This document shows positions 45,778 to 54,466 of a stretch of 64,000 bases of DNA, in pieces (position 1 is the first letter of the stretch; the number at the start of each line of letters is the position of its first letter). The position numbers and the translations under genes are program-made. The notes under the pieces are model-generated. The model had not been told where the DNA came from, did not search any database, and saw only the letters and a list, made by a program, of their open reading frames with translations. Origin of the DNA: Allohahella marinimesophila. GTDB lineage: Bacteria > Pseudomonadota > Gammaproteobacteria > Pseudomonadales > Oleiphilaceae. The stretch is taken from NCBI RefSeq assembly GCF_039538005.1, contig NZ_BAABBO010000018.1, positions 186,001 through 250,000 of the forward strand. Direction: 5' to 3'.

Positions 45778-47517
45778 TCAAGCACCCAGGCGCTCTTCTA
45801 CGGCATCCAGAAATCCGGCCATATCGACGAGCTTTTCGTGCTCGGGTTTTGTTGTCTTACCTTTGAGATCGGCGGTAATAATACCGTCTGCCACGGTGGC
45901 TTCAAGGGCGACCTTGAGGCTTTTGGCATAGTCGGTCAGGGCTTCATTCTGCTCCCGGTCGCCGAGCGTTTCGAGGGCGTTTGCCAGCGCATACAGCAGC
46001 GCTGAAGAATTAAAATGGGCGACTTTGCCATCACTTTCCTTGTACTTCAGGAACAGATCGTGCGCCGTACCGTGAGGCGCTTCAAAGAGCATCGTGCCGT
46101 CCTTGCTCTCGATGATCGAGCTTGCGGTCGCCAGGCTGCCGCCCAGGGCTGCGGAGATATCGGAGAAAATATCGCCATCGAGGTTTTGAGCCGGGTACAG
46201 GGCGTTTCTAGGCGGATCAGTGATCATCTTGATCAGCTGGCTCGAGGGCCGCATGATCATGAAGGATGGCGGTGAGGTGCGATCCTTGGTCAGTTCCATG
46301 CGGACATCGTTGATGACCGTGCTGAATACATCGTCATAGTCCATATACTCGCGCTTCAGGCCGAAATAGACTTCCTTGCCCTTGCGCGAGGCATCGCGGA
46401 ACACCTGCAGAATCCAGTCCTTGATCGCTTCGCGGTCGTTGGACATCAGCAGCATCGGATCGCCCTGCTTGACCCGGCGAGCATGTTTCTCGACACCATC
46501 CACCACGACCTTGAGAATGCCATCGTGCTGGGCAGGCATATTGAAGCTGCCGTACTGATCACCACCACCTGCGCTCATTCTCGATATGGAGACGTGGGAT
46601 TCGCGCTTGGGAATGCCATAGCATTTCAGCTGCTCAACCAGCTTGTAGAGTTTGCGGCCGGTGGTGTTGTCTGGCACGCCCCAGAGCGCTCGCTCGGGTG
46701 GGTTGGCGACAATACGGGCGGCCTGGGCGTCGACGAGTTCGTAATGGTATTCAAGGCCAGCCGCGTCGAATTGTTCCTTGTACTCGGTCTTGAAGATTCC
46801 CTCTATTGCGGCACGCATCACGCCGTCATAACCGGCGATAACCGTGTCTTTCAAGCCAAGATATACGTCGCGCTTTTCATCCAGTGCACGTTGAAAAAAC
46901 TGATGAGCCCAGGTCCGAACGTCTGCAATGTCATTGGTTGCTACCAACCAGGGATCACCCTTGTTCAGCTCGCGTCGGTGCAGTTCGACCGGGTCGCCGC
47001 TTTTGCCGACGAACAGCAATTTCAGCACACCGGTAGCCGGAGACAGTTCGTTATAACTGTCCTTGATGCCACCGTTCTCCATCGTATCGACCACGATGTC
47101 GCGATCGATCCATTTGGGCGCAATGACTCGAAGATTGCGGAACTGGATATCTTCCCTGGTGATATTCCCGCCGATGCCTTTGCGGATTGCACCGTTCGGG
47201 GACTTGGTGGCGAGTGGATCGAGCTTGTGCTTTTCGAGTTCAGGGTGCGCCTGCAGCATCTCCTCCAGCTGATCACGATTGACCGTCATCCCGGCATTCT
47301 TGACGCCGACGCCGTAGCGCTTGAGCGCATCAATGGCTTCAAAGATGACCTGTCCATTGGTCAACAGCCGGTTCTCGGCAGAGAGATCAATCTCAACGAG
47401 CTCGATTGCCAGGCGCGCATTCACAAATCTTTCCAGTATCTGTTCGAACGCCACTTGCGCCATCTCATCGCCGTGCAATACGACGAGCGGGGCTTTGACC
47501 TGGATCTTGTTGCTCAT
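45778..47517 (-). CDS. Isocitrate dehydrogenase of unusual 579-residue type with internal duplication
   Basis: 579 residues from ATG 47517 (GGAG six bases before). C-terminal signatures of beta-decarboxylating dehydrogenases are clear: NLDGDIFSDISAALGGSLATA and FEAPHGTAHDLF. Residues 187-280 and 352-441 are repeats of one another: both begin KGDPxL/QGDPxL, share W...FxRA/FRDA, VYLGLK/VYFGLK, YDGV/YDDV and end PPERALW/PPRNALY. Ordinary dimeric enzymes are about 400-420 residues with one such clasp and small-domain segment. It probably oxidises isocitrate with NADP, but substrate and activity of the duplicated form are inference. It is convergent with the LRR gene (three-base gap). Confidence 0.8.
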   Translation of the reverse strand: MSNKIQVKAPLVVLHGDEMAQVAFEQILERFVNARLAIELVEIDLSAENRLLTNGQVIFEAIDALKRYGVGVKNAGMTVNRDQLEEMLQAHPELEKHKLDPLATKSPNGAIRKGIGGNITREDIQFRNLRVIAPKWIDRDIVVDTMENGGIKDSYNELSPATGVLKLLFVGKSGDPVELHRRELNKGDPWLVATNDIADVRTWAHQFFQRALDEKRDVYLGLKDTVIAGYDGVMRAAIEGIFKTEYKEQFDAAGLEYHYELVDAQAARIVANPPERALWGVPDNTTGRKLYKLVEQLKCYGIPKRESHVSISRMSAGGGDQYGSFNMPAQHDGILKVVVDGVEKHARRVKQGDPMLLMSNDREAIKDWILQVFRDASRKGKEVYFGLKREYMDYDDVFSTVINDVRMELTKDRTSPPSFMIMRPSSQLIKMITDPPRNALYPAQNLDGDIFSDISAALGGSLATASSIIESKDGTMLFEAPHGTAHDLFLKYKESDGKVAHFNSSALLYALANALETLGDREQNEALTDYAKSLKVALEATVADGIITADLKGKTTKPEHEKLVDMAGFLDAVEERLGA

Positions 47518-47598
47518 TGTTGTCTCCAATTGTAGCTGGGTGTCGGGGGCCGTTGTGCGGCTTATAGGGATACTCTACGTGTTTGAGCGGGCTTTCAG

Positions 47599-48708
47599 CT
47601 AGGCTTGTTCGCAGATCCAATCCCTGAACTGCTGATCCTCGAAATCCCAGACGCCCTGCTCGATTCTTGTGATGTACACGCCTCGCATACGATTGACCGC
47701 ATTCTGGATACCGTATTTCGTGACATCCTCAAGCGGCAGGCCAAGGTAGTCTGCGATAAATACTCTGGCTTCATCACTGTAAAGCCCCCTACCTGTCGTG
47801 AGAAGCCGCACAAGGATGGCTCGATCAATGGGCTTCAAGGTGTCCCACGCCTCCTCATAGCCAGCAGTGTCTATGCTGTCGGATAGATATGATTCAGTCA
47901 CTTTGGCGATATCAGAAATGCCTGCGCGAAGCATGATATCGATGATCTGGCGGAACTCGAATGGCACTTTCTTCACCGATCTGAACGCACTGAGGGCTTC
48001 GTTGAGTTGCACCTGTCTGCCCGATGCTTCTGTGAAAGCTGTCAGAATATGCTGCACGAAGCTTGCGCCCAACTCAGGAAGATCGATTTGTGAGGACGAC
48101 TGAAACAGAGGGGCTTTCCTGCGACGAAACAATCTTTGCAGACCATCTCGTGAAGATCCGGTGTAAACGACTTTCAACTGTTCACGGTGACGATCAATGA
48201 TCGTCCGGAGGAAGTACACGAGTGGTTCGAACGTGGTATCCGTCGCAAGATGCTGAACTTCATCCAGGCAGAGCAGAATCGGTTTGTTCACAGTCAGGAG
48301 CTGATTGAAAGAGTCGCGCAAGGCCGCTAACTGATTGTCGTCTGGCGTTTTCAACGTCGAGGCGCTGGGCAATTCTACTGAGGCACTCAGCCCCGCACCG
48401 GCCAGCTTAAAGTTTTTCGGCGAAAACTCGATCGTTCGTAACTTCTGCGCCCAGTTCAGATCTCGTTGCGCCTGTGAGAGGCCCGCCTGAAGACATCGCA
48501 CTGGATCGTTCCGATGCTCCCAGAAGCTGACGTAGACCGGCAAAAACCCACGCTCGTTGGCCACCGGAATCAGGTCATAGAGAATGAATTCGGTCTTTCC
48601 CATCCGTCGTGGCGCAAACAGCGTAAGTGTGCTGGTGCTAGCTGCGGTAAAGGTGCTGAGAAAGACATCTGTGAGATCACTGCGTCGGTAGTGCCATTGA
48701 ATTGCCAT
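47599..48708 (-). CDS. AAA/STAND ATPase with C-terminal winged helix
   Basis: 369 residues. Walker A APRRMGKT at 32-39, Walker B PILLCLDEVQ with Asp149-Glu150, sensor segment VVYTGSSRDGLQRLF near 200. The C-terminal 80 residues (LKPIDRAILVRLLTTGRGLY to DFEDQQFRDWI) have the helix-turn-helix and wing pattern seen in ORC/Cdc6- and archaeal-type ATPases. It begins 19 bases downstream of a run of TAGTAG repeats, a possible binding site for itself. Role unknown; DNA-binding switch or defence-related ATPase are both possible. Confidence 0.78.
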   Translation of the reverse strand: MAIQWHYRRSDLTDVFLSTFTAASTSTLTLFAPRRMGKTEFILYDLIPVANERGFLPVYVSFWEHRNDPVRCLQAGLSQAQRDLNWAQKLRTIEFSPKNFKLAGAGLSASVELPSASTLKTPDDNQLAALRDSFNQLLTVNKPILLCLDEVQHLATDTTFEPLVYFLRTIIDRHREQLKVVYTGSSRDGLQRLFRRRKAPLFQSSSQIDLPELGASFVQHILTAFTEASGRQVQLNEALSAFRSVKKVPFEFRQIIDIMLRAGISDIAKVTESYLSDSIDTAGYEEAWDTLKPIDRAILVRLLTTGRGLYSDEARVFIADYLGLPLEDVTKYGIQNAVNRMRGVYITRIEQGVWDFEDQQFRDWICEQA

Positions 48709-48726
48709 GAGTTTTTTTCGATTAGT

Positions 48727-48785
48727 AAAGAGTAGTAGAGAAAGCCACTACTGTAGTAGAATTTTCTACTACTTTCTACTACTTT
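48727..48785. repeat. TAGTAG direct and inverted repeat array upstream of the ATPase
   Basis: Within 59 AT-rich bases the plus strand carries TAGTAG (48733-48738), a palindrome ACTACTGTAGT (48747-48757), a 9-bp inverted repeat GTAGTAGAA-TT-TTCTACTAC (48753-48772) and two direct copies of CTACTACTTT (48766-48775, 48776-48785). The 10-base period is one DNA turn, so copies face the same side. It lies between the HD gene and the ATPase start, in promoter position for the ATPase. Confidence 0.75.
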
Positions 48786-48809
48786 GGTTTGGCTTGCCCG
48801 GAAATGTGC

Positions 48810-49343
48810 TCACCATCTGAACATCGGCAAGGGCTTGAGCGGGTGTTTTACAAAGTCGTGGGCAGAGAGTTGGGCGAGACGCTTGTGGAAACCGTGCGTC
48901 GGGAACACCTCGTACAGGGCGCGGATGGTAAGTCTGTCGATTCCGAAGCTCCGCATGCCCATAGTGACGTCTATCCAGTCGGCCTGACGAAACTTTTCGA
49001 CGAGATCGGAGCCACTACTACTCGTCACTTTGTGATGCTCGCTGATCATCTGCGACACTTCATCCGACCAGCCCGGTTTTCCAATCTTTTCGAGGTAGGC
49101 CTGAGCCAGGTCCACTGAAGGATCGATATAGTCGAAGGTGTTATCGGTCCAAATGCCGAGGTCGTGAAAGGCGCAAGCAATTGAGAGCTTTTCGCCTGTG
49201 TCCGCTTGGGGATCGGTCATGAGCAACGCCAGGTTGAAAACTCGATAACAATGGTTCGTGTAGGCCCGCAGATCCGCTCCGAGCTGGCTGCTGTGCTCGG
49301 CGAGAAGCTGGTCGAGAAGCGCGTCCTGAGTAATGAAGTTCAT
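48810..49343 (-). CDS. HD-domain protein (putative phosphohydrolase)
   Basis: 177 residues. HD metal ligands appear in order: His31 (YTNHCYRV), His-Asp in CAFHDLGIWT near 58-60 and Asp in RQADWIDVT near 124-128. The family hydrolyses phosphate esters such as nucleotides or ppGpp-like compounds, and this short form carries no second domain. It follows the DUF1272 gene after nine bases and so shares its transcript. Substrate unknown. Confidence 0.82.
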   Translation of the reverse strand: MNFITQDALLDQLLAEHSSQLGADLRAYTNHCYRVFNLALLMTDPQADTGEKLSIACAFHDLGIWTDNTFDYIDPSVDLAQAYLEKIGKPGWSDEVSQMISEHHKVTSSSGSDLVEKFRQADWIDVTMGMRSFGIDRLTIRALYEVFPTHGFHKRLAQLSAHDFVKHPLKPLPMFRW

Positions 49344-49352
49344 GGCTTGCTG

Positions 49353-49625
49353 TTATCCTGCTGACAAGTTCCGCCGATTGGGCGGCACGGCGCAGCCTTC
49401 CGGCTTGAAGACCCGTTGAGTAGAGGCCGGGGATTTGTCGAGCTTCGCTGCTGGTCGCCGAGGCCGCTTAACTAGTTCGCCGCTGCAGTTTGGACATTTG
49501 CCAAGCAGCACATCGTCGCAGCAGTTCGCGCAGAAGGTGCACTCGAATGAGCAGATTCTGGCATCTTCCGTATCTGGTGGAAGATCTCTGTTGCAGCACT
49601 CGCAGTTTGGGCGGAGTTCCAGCAT
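49353..49625 (-). CDS. DUF1272 cysteine-rich protein
   Basis: 90 residues. The first 52 contain eight cysteines in CxxC-type pairs (NCECCNRDL, RICSFECTFCANCCDD, GKCPNCSGEL), the DUF1272 pattern that should bind two zinc ions. The Arg/Lys/Pro-rich tail looks disordered. First gene of the DUF1272-HD operon. Function unknown. Confidence 0.88.
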   Translation of the reverse strand: MLELRPNCECCNRDLPPDTEDARICSFECTFCANCCDDVLLGKCPNCSGELVKRPRRPAAKLDKSPASTQRVFKPEGCAVPPNRRNLSAG

Positions 49626-49695
49626 AGGCGTTGTCCTTTGAATTCTTCAGTACCGGGCGGCCGGTCAGTTGCAGCGTATTCCGGTGATGCCGCTC

Positions 49696-49931
49696 CTACC
49701 CTTTGCCCTGGCTCAATAGATAGAGTACACCCGCGGCGCCAAGAGCGACGACAGCCACAATGTCGGCAATGACCACCCGCCGCAATGCCTCATTGTACCC
49801 GCCTACAGACAATGCAATGGCTATGTAAGGGCCTCCCAGAAGGACGGCGACACAGAGACAGTATCGGTCGAATCATCGTTCTTAACGTGCAGATAAGTGG
49901 CGATGATGTCATTAGCGTGTAGAGCATCCAC
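49696..49931 (-). pseudogene. Decayed small genes: 36-residue orphan start and a two-helix membrane remnant
   Basis: An excellent ribosome site AAGGAGA (49939-49945) precedes GTG 49931, which opens 36 codons (NDIIATYLHVKND, PSFWEAL) and stops at 49821. A second frame, open from about 49876 to a stop at 49696, encodes a two-helix membrane segment (GGPYIAIALSVGGYNEALRR, DIVAVVALGAAGVLYLLS) without any ATG, GTG or TTG at its head. I read this as the fused remains of a truncated soluble gene and a membrane gene. The alternative is a pair of very small genes. Confidence 0.4.
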
Positions 49932-49945
49932 TAGACGGTCTCCTT

Positions 49946-50121
49946 GGCATGAGGTCGGCCCGTCCTCCGAATACCTGCCCTACTTCGCCAGAGGATCGCC
50001 AGAGTTCAGCACCCGGCTACGGTCGTGTGCGTATAGCCTAAGCGACCGTCTCAAACTTTCGCAAGCAATGTTGTGAGACTTAAGGGGCGTGATTCAACTC
50101 CAGGCAAGGGACGAACAAGCT
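49946..50121. other. Spacer between divergent remnant genes and the SDR gene
   Basis: Together with 49626-49695 and the remnant above this makes about 500 bases lacking an intact gene. I see no RNA gene. GTG 50089 is in frame with the SDR gene, but AAGGGG lies too close to it. Confidence 0.4.
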
Positions 50122-50880
50122 ATGAGCAGCAAAATTGCAATCGTCACCGGCGGCAGCCGCGGTCTTGGCCGCAACACAGTGCAACACCTCGCTCAACGCG
50201 GGGCAGATGTCATTCTCACGTACCACAGCGAGCAGAAAGAGGCCGATGAGGCAGTGGCGGAAGTGGAGAAACTCGGCGGCAAGGCGCTCGCTTTTCAGCT
50301 CGATACCGGTGATAGCAGTAGTTTCGAGGCATTCGCAGATCAGGTACGTCTGGCCTTGCAGCAACATTGGCAGCGGCACCACTTCGACTTTCTGGTCAAC
50401 AACGCCGGCATGGGCATGAGCGCGAAATTTGTAGAGACCACTGAACAACAGGTCGACGCGCTCTTCAACGTCCACTTCAAAGGCGTCTTCTTTCTTACGC
50501 AGAAGCTGCTGCCATTAATGGTCGACGGTGGACGCATCATCAATCTCTCGAGTGGCCTCGCACGCTTTTCGCTGCCGGGGAATGCTGCCTATGGCGCCAT
50601 GAAGGGCGCTATCGATGTGCTGACGAGATACATGGCGCTCGAACTGGGCCCTCGACGGATAACGGTAAATTCTGTCGCGCCTGGCGCTATCGAAACCGAC
50701 TTCGGGGGTGGCAGGGTTCGAGACAACGCTGAGATCAATGAGCAAATTGCCAGCCAGACCGCCCTGGGTCGCGTGGGTATGCCCGACGATATCGGCGCGC
50801 TGATCGCTACGATGCTCGGTAATGAGCATGGCTGGATCAACGGTCAGCGTATAGAGGCGTCTGGTGGGATCATGCTCTGA
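50122..50880 (+). CDS. Short-chain dehydrogenase/reductase
   Basis: 252 residues from ATG 50122. Nucleotide loop TGGSRGLG at 8-15 and NNAG near 93 are typical of classical SDRs, with catalytic Ser in INLSSG and YGAMK supplying Tyr and Lys. The C-terminal ASGGIML is the family ending. Likely an NADP(H)-dependent oxidoreductase of a carbonyl or alcohol; substrate unknown. It is convergent with the GNAT gene, six bases apart. Confidence 0.9.
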   Translation: MSSKIAIVTGGSRGLGRNTVQHLAQRGADVILTYHSEQKEADEAVAEVEKLGGKALAFQLDTGDSSSFEAFADQVRLALQQHWQRHHFDFLVNNAGMGMSAKFVETTEQQVDALFNVHFKGVFFLTQKLLPLMVDGGRIINLSSGLARFSLPGNAAYGAMKGAIDVLTRYMALELGPRRITVNSVAPGAIETDFGGGRVRDNAEINEQIASQTALGRVGMPDDIGALIATMLGNEHGWINGQRIEASGGIML

Positions 50881-50886
50881 GGCAAG

Positions 50887-51303
50887 TTACTCCAACAGAG
50901 ACTCACCAGCCGAGAGCACCCAGCAGCGGTCGTTATGGGTATACCCAATGCGCCCGTAATAATCCTTCGCCAGCGGCGCTGCGAGCAGAATAATCGAGCA
51001 GCGCGGCCCCAGCTGCTGCTGTGTCAGTACCTGAAGCCGCTTGCCGATGCCGGAGGTTTGATAGTCCTCGTCGACAGCAAGATCGGACAGGTAACAGGCG
51101 TAGTGAAAGTCCGTGACGCTTCGGGCGATCCCGACAAGCCGGGGACCATCCCAGGCGCTGATCATCAGGTTTGAATGACTGATCATGCCATCGATGCAAT
51201 CACGATCATCCAGCGGTCGGCGCACGCCAAGTGATGTTTTCTGCAGTAGATCGATGAAATGCTCAGCTGTTATCGGATGGTTGATTTTGTACTCGATGGT
51301 CAT
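50887..51303 (-). CDS. GNAT family N-acetyltransferase
   Basis: 138 residues. Acetyl-CoA pyrophosphate loop is DYQTSGIGKRL (Q/RxxGxG/A type, near residues 80-90), preceded by strand YLSDLAVDE. KDYYGRIGY is the usual C-terminal tyrosine-containing motif. A small single-domain acetyltransferase; acceptor unknown. Confidence 0.88.
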   Translation of the reverse strand: MTIEYKINHPITAEHFIDLLQKTSLGVRRPLDDRDCIDGMISHSNLMISAWDGPRLVGIARSVTDFHYACYLSDLAVDEDYQTSGIGKRLQVLTQQQLGPRCSIILLAAPLAKDYYGRIGYTHNDRCWVLSAGESLLE

Positions 51304-51427
51304 GGATATCTCCTGCCTCTTTGCGGCCCATTAAAGTCCGAGTTGCATTTTTATGGCTTCTTTCGCCGAGCTTCTAGGTCTATGATATTGAAAGCATTAT
51401 GGATTTCCAATCAGCCAGGGAGGCAGT

Positions 51428-52177
51428 ATGATAATCGAACAGCTAAAAGCGTTAGCCATTGCGGCACAAGGACGAAGCGGTCTGCCAGGGGCCGTATGTG
51501 ACTATCCAGCCTACAGGGCCCTGCATATCACTGCGGGCAACTTCCTTGGAATAGAGCGCCTTGAACAGAATCTGGCTCACTTTCTTGAGCAGCGCGAGTC
51601 ACGACTGGACCGCATCACGACCTTCGTTCGTGCTTGTGATCTCGATCCTGCACCAGCCCTGGCGGCAGGTCACGATCCACTACCGTTTCTGGAAGGCCTC
51701 GACAGCTGGGTGACCGAGCACTGGTCCACCGGGCGTATCCCAAAGCAGCGACTCTCTCGCCAGTTCTGGGCGGAGCATTGCGATGATGGCAGCACACCAT
51801 TGTACGGCTTTCTGTCAGACCTTGGCCTGTTGATGGGCGAGATCCTGATTGCACAGCGGCCAGAGTGTCGGTGGAGCTTTGATGTGATGGCCAGGAACCG
51901 TGAGCATTCCAGCTTTGTGAATCGGCTGGTCGTGGCCGGACTAGCCGTGCCGGCGGATGTGACCCTACCAAGTTATTACGATCCAGGGTTGTCTGCCTTC
52001 TTTGCAATGAGGACCATTCGATACCACCCCGACCCCGGCCAACATGATCTTACCTGGAACATCAGGGCAAGGTTGTCGTACTATCCGGCGCTGGAAGTGG
52101 CTCCTTCCGCAGCGGACCCGGTTATCGAACGATCAACGCATGTCGAACCAGAGAGAACACTGGTAACAGAAGAATGA
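51428..52177 (+). CDS. Hypothetical protein coupled to a glutathione transferase
   Basis: 249 residues, no signal peptide or membrane helix. The N-terminal 100 residues are helical, and the centre contains YGFLSDLGLLMGEILIAQRPECRWSFD, possibly an amphipathic helix pair. I do not recognise a family. Its stop overlaps the start of the glutathione transferase (ATGA, 52174-52177), so the two are probably co-regulated. Confidence 0.7.
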   Translation: MIIEQLKALAIAAQGRSGLPGAVCDYPAYRALHITAGNFLGIERLEQNLAHFLEQRESRLDRITTFVRACDLDPAPALAAGHDPLPFLEGLDSWVTEHWSTGRIPKQRLSRQFWAEHCDDGSTPLYGFLSDLGLLMGEILIAQRPECRWSFDVMARNREHSSFVNRLVVAGLAVPADVTLPSYYDPGLSAFFAMRTIRYHPDPGQHDLTWNIRARLSYYPALEVAPSAADPVIERSTHVEPERTLVTEE

Positions 52178-52863
52178 TCAAACTGTATCAATTCCCAATC
52201 TCGCATTACTGTGAAAAGGCGCGATGGGCACTCGATTTCAAAGGCGTGCCCTACCAGGTCGTCAATCTGATCCCCGGCCTACACGTCCCCGTGATGAAGC
52301 GGCTGACTGGCCGGACCAGCGTCCCTGTCTTAGCCGATGGTGACACCCTCATTGCCGGATCGGACCGTATTCTCGACTATCTCGATCAGGCCTATCCACA
52401 GCCATCTCTGATGCCTGCCGACGCCGAGCAGCAGCAGGCCGTGCGCGAATGGGAGGCCTTTGCCGACAAGGACATTGGCCCACATGTCAGGCGCTACTGC
52501 TACCACACGCTGCTCAACCATCCCGACATCGTCAAGCCCTTCTTCACGACCGGTGGCCCCTGGTACGGTGGGCTGTTTCTGCGTGCGGCGTTTCCCGCAC
52601 TGCGGATCGGCATGCGCAAGGCAATGAATATCAACGAGGCTGGCGCGAAGCGTTCGCTCGACAAAATCGTGACTGCCGTCGCCCTGCTCGCGCCGCTCTG
52701 CCGGCCAGAGGGTTACGGACTCGACTGGCCGGAAGAGCTTCCCGAGCCGCTGGCGAGCACGACCAGTCAGCTTGCACCGAAGCTGGCTTGGGTACTGCGG
52801 GTGTACGACACATACCGCCGGAACGACGAAGCAGAGCCCGGTGCAGATCTGGCCTATTCCTGA
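52174..52863 (+). CDS. Glutathione S-transferase family protein
   Basis: 229 residues. Thioredoxin-like N-terminus with FPISHYCEKARWAL, where Ser9 or Cys12 would activate glutathione, the cis-Pro in TSVPVL near 50 and the gamma-glutamyl motif GSDRILDYLD. The C-terminal half is helical. It likely conjugates or reduces a compound with glutathione in the cytoplasm. Confidence 0.88.
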   Translation: MIKLYQFPISHYCEKARWALDFKGVPYQVVNLIPGLHVPVMKRLTGRTSVPVLADGDTLIAGSDRILDYLDQAYPQPSLMPADAEQQQAVREWEAFADKDIGPHVRRYCYHTLLNHPDIVKPFFTTGGPWYGGLFLRAAFPALRIGMRKAMNINEAGAKRSLDKIVTAVALLAPLCRPEGYGLDWPEELPEPLASTTSQLAPKLAWVLRVYDTYRRNDEAEPGADLAYS

Positions 52864-52886
52864 TGCGTGTGCCGCTGAGCGAGCAT

Positions 52887-54401
52887 TCAGAGATAGTCTT
52901 CTATCGGCAACAGTGAAATCATCCAGGCCTTTGTGCGCAGCCACCAGTCGGTGTCCGGTTCGCTGGACAGCGTCTGTGTTTGGCCCTGCCACTGCAGGTC
53001 ACCATCCTCATCGAGTTCGACCTGCCAACTGTTCGCCCGTGTCATGCCTGTTTCGATGGATGCTGCCACTTCGGCGGCAAGCTCCGGACTGCGGATCAGG
53101 AGTACGGTTTCGCCATTCAGATACATGGCGCGCAAGTTGGCGTTAAAAGATCCGACATATAACACCTTGCGATCGAACACCGCCGTCTTTGAATGCAGGC
53201 CAATGTCACCGTCTGCGCAGAACTCTTCGTACGCGACCCAGACGGTGCAGGCTTCGGCGTCCGGACGTAATTCAAAGAGTTCGAAGCCGTGCTCCAGCAC
53301 CTCGGGTCGCCACCGGGCGTAGCCCGCATGATTGGGCACCACATCGTTCGAAGCCAGTGAGTTGGTGAGCACTGCGATTCGTAGCGGGTCGGCATTCAGT
53401 TCCCGGATGTTCGCAAGCGCCGCCTCGTCCAGAATGAAGTAGGCCGACTCTATCAGGACCTCCGATTCAGATGCTCTAACGGCATCGGCGAGCGCCTTTG
53501 CGGCGGCGGTGAGCTCTTCAGGGAATTCATCAGGATCTGTAAAGGGCGGCTCAAATATGAAATCGGCCTCAGCCCAGACGAGCTTGTCGATTCTTTCGGC
53601 CAAAATTTCAAGCCCAGCGTCCTGACCCATTGGCAGAGCGAGCTTCAGGCCGGCTGTGTCTGAGGCTTGAGCGCGAGCTTCGGCTACTCGACTGGCATAC
53701 TCGGCTTCGCTGGCAGCTTCCGAGGCCAGCTCGGCTACTGGTCGAGACCACTCGCTCTCCCAGAAGGCTTCGAAGTTTGCAGAGAAGCCGTCGACGATCG
53801 GGCCCACTGCCATGACATCACGATCGCGGAAATTCAGCGTGGCATGCTCATCGAAGTACTCATCGCCAATATTGCGCCCGCCGATGATGCCGATCGCGCC
53901 ATCCACGATGAAGCTCTTGTTGTGCATGCGTCTGTTCAGGCGGTCGAAGTCGCCCAGAAATGACAGCCACTTGCCAAAGCCGTCTCGCACCGGCGCCGGG
54001 TTGTAGACCCTGATATCAATATTGGGATGCGCTGCGAAGAGTGCGAGCACATCGTCACGTCCGCCCAGATTGATATCGTCCAGTACGACGCGCACCTGCA
54101 CGCCACGGTCAGCCGCCAGTAGCAGCCGGCGGGCCAGATAGACGCCAGAGGTGTCGCTGTTCCAGATGTAGTACTGGGCATCGATGGTCGACTGGGCCGC
54201 GTCTATCATGGCGGCTCGGTATAGGAAGGCCTCCTGGCCGGTGTCGAGAATGTGAAAGCCGGATTGGTCTGGGTGAGATTTGGCGGCTGTGCTGGCTGTG
54301 GTGGCTAGCTCGGCCGCTGCCGTGGCGGCGTATGCATTAGCGAGCAGGAAACAAAGCATAAAACGGGCAAGTAGATTGATCACGTTGTGGGCCGGTAGCA
54401 A
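52887..54401 (-). CDS. Phospholipase D family protein, cardiolipin synthase-like
   Basis: 504 residues. A hydrophobic N-terminus (LLARFMLCFLLANAYAATAAA) looks like a cleavable signal peptide without a lipobox. HKD motif 1 is HNKSFIVD followed by GGRNIGDEYF, motif 2 is HSKTAVFD followed by VGSFNANLRA. Similar to the lipoprotein at 7234-8799 over the full length (for example QYYIWNSDTSG against QYYIWQEDTTG), but secreted rather than lipid-anchored. Probable ClsC-type cardiolipin synthase or phospholipase. Confidence 0.87.
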   Translation of the reverse strand: MLPAHNVINLLARFMLCFLLANAYAATAAAELATTASTAAKSHPDQSGFHILDTGQEAFLYRAAMIDAAQSTIDAQYYIWNSDTSGVYLARRLLLAADRGVQVRVVLDDINLGGRDDVLALFAAHPNIDIRVYNPAPVRDGFGKWLSFLGDFDRLNRRMHNKSFIVDGAIGIIGGRNIGDEYFDEHATLNFRDRDVMAVGPIVDGFSANFEAFWESEWSRPVAELASEAASEAEYASRVAEARAQASDTAGLKLALPMGQDAGLEILAERIDKLVWAEADFIFEPPFTDPDEFPEELTAAAKALADAVRASESEVLIESAYFILDEAALANIRELNADPLRIAVLTNSLASNDVVPNHAGYARWRPEVLEHGFELFELRPDAEACTVWVAYEEFCADGDIGLHSKTAVFDRKVLYVGSFNANLRAMYLNGETVLLIRSPELAAEVAASIETGMTRANSWQVELDEDGDLQWQGQTQTLSSEPDTDWWLRTKAWMISLLPIEDYL

Positions 54402-54466
54402 GTGTTGTGTAGATCGTAGCAGAGAGGGACTTTCCTCGCTTCAATTGCACTTTTACATGCCCATGA

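Noticed and set aside
45778..47517. Frameshift or assembly duplication as cause of the repeat in the isocitrate dehydrogenase
   Set aside because: The two repeats differ at most positions and the frame is continuous, so this is an old duplication rather than an assembly artefact.
46483..47535. 350-codon plus-strand frame opposite the second isocitrate dehydrogenase
   Set aside because: Antisense to a gene with clear catalytic motifs and good ribosome site; long antisense frames are common at this GC content.
7234..54401. The two phospholipase D proteins as copies of a mobile element or toxin
   Set aside because: They differ in export signal and sequence, have cardiolipin-synthase spacing of HKD motifs, and no mobile-element features surround them.
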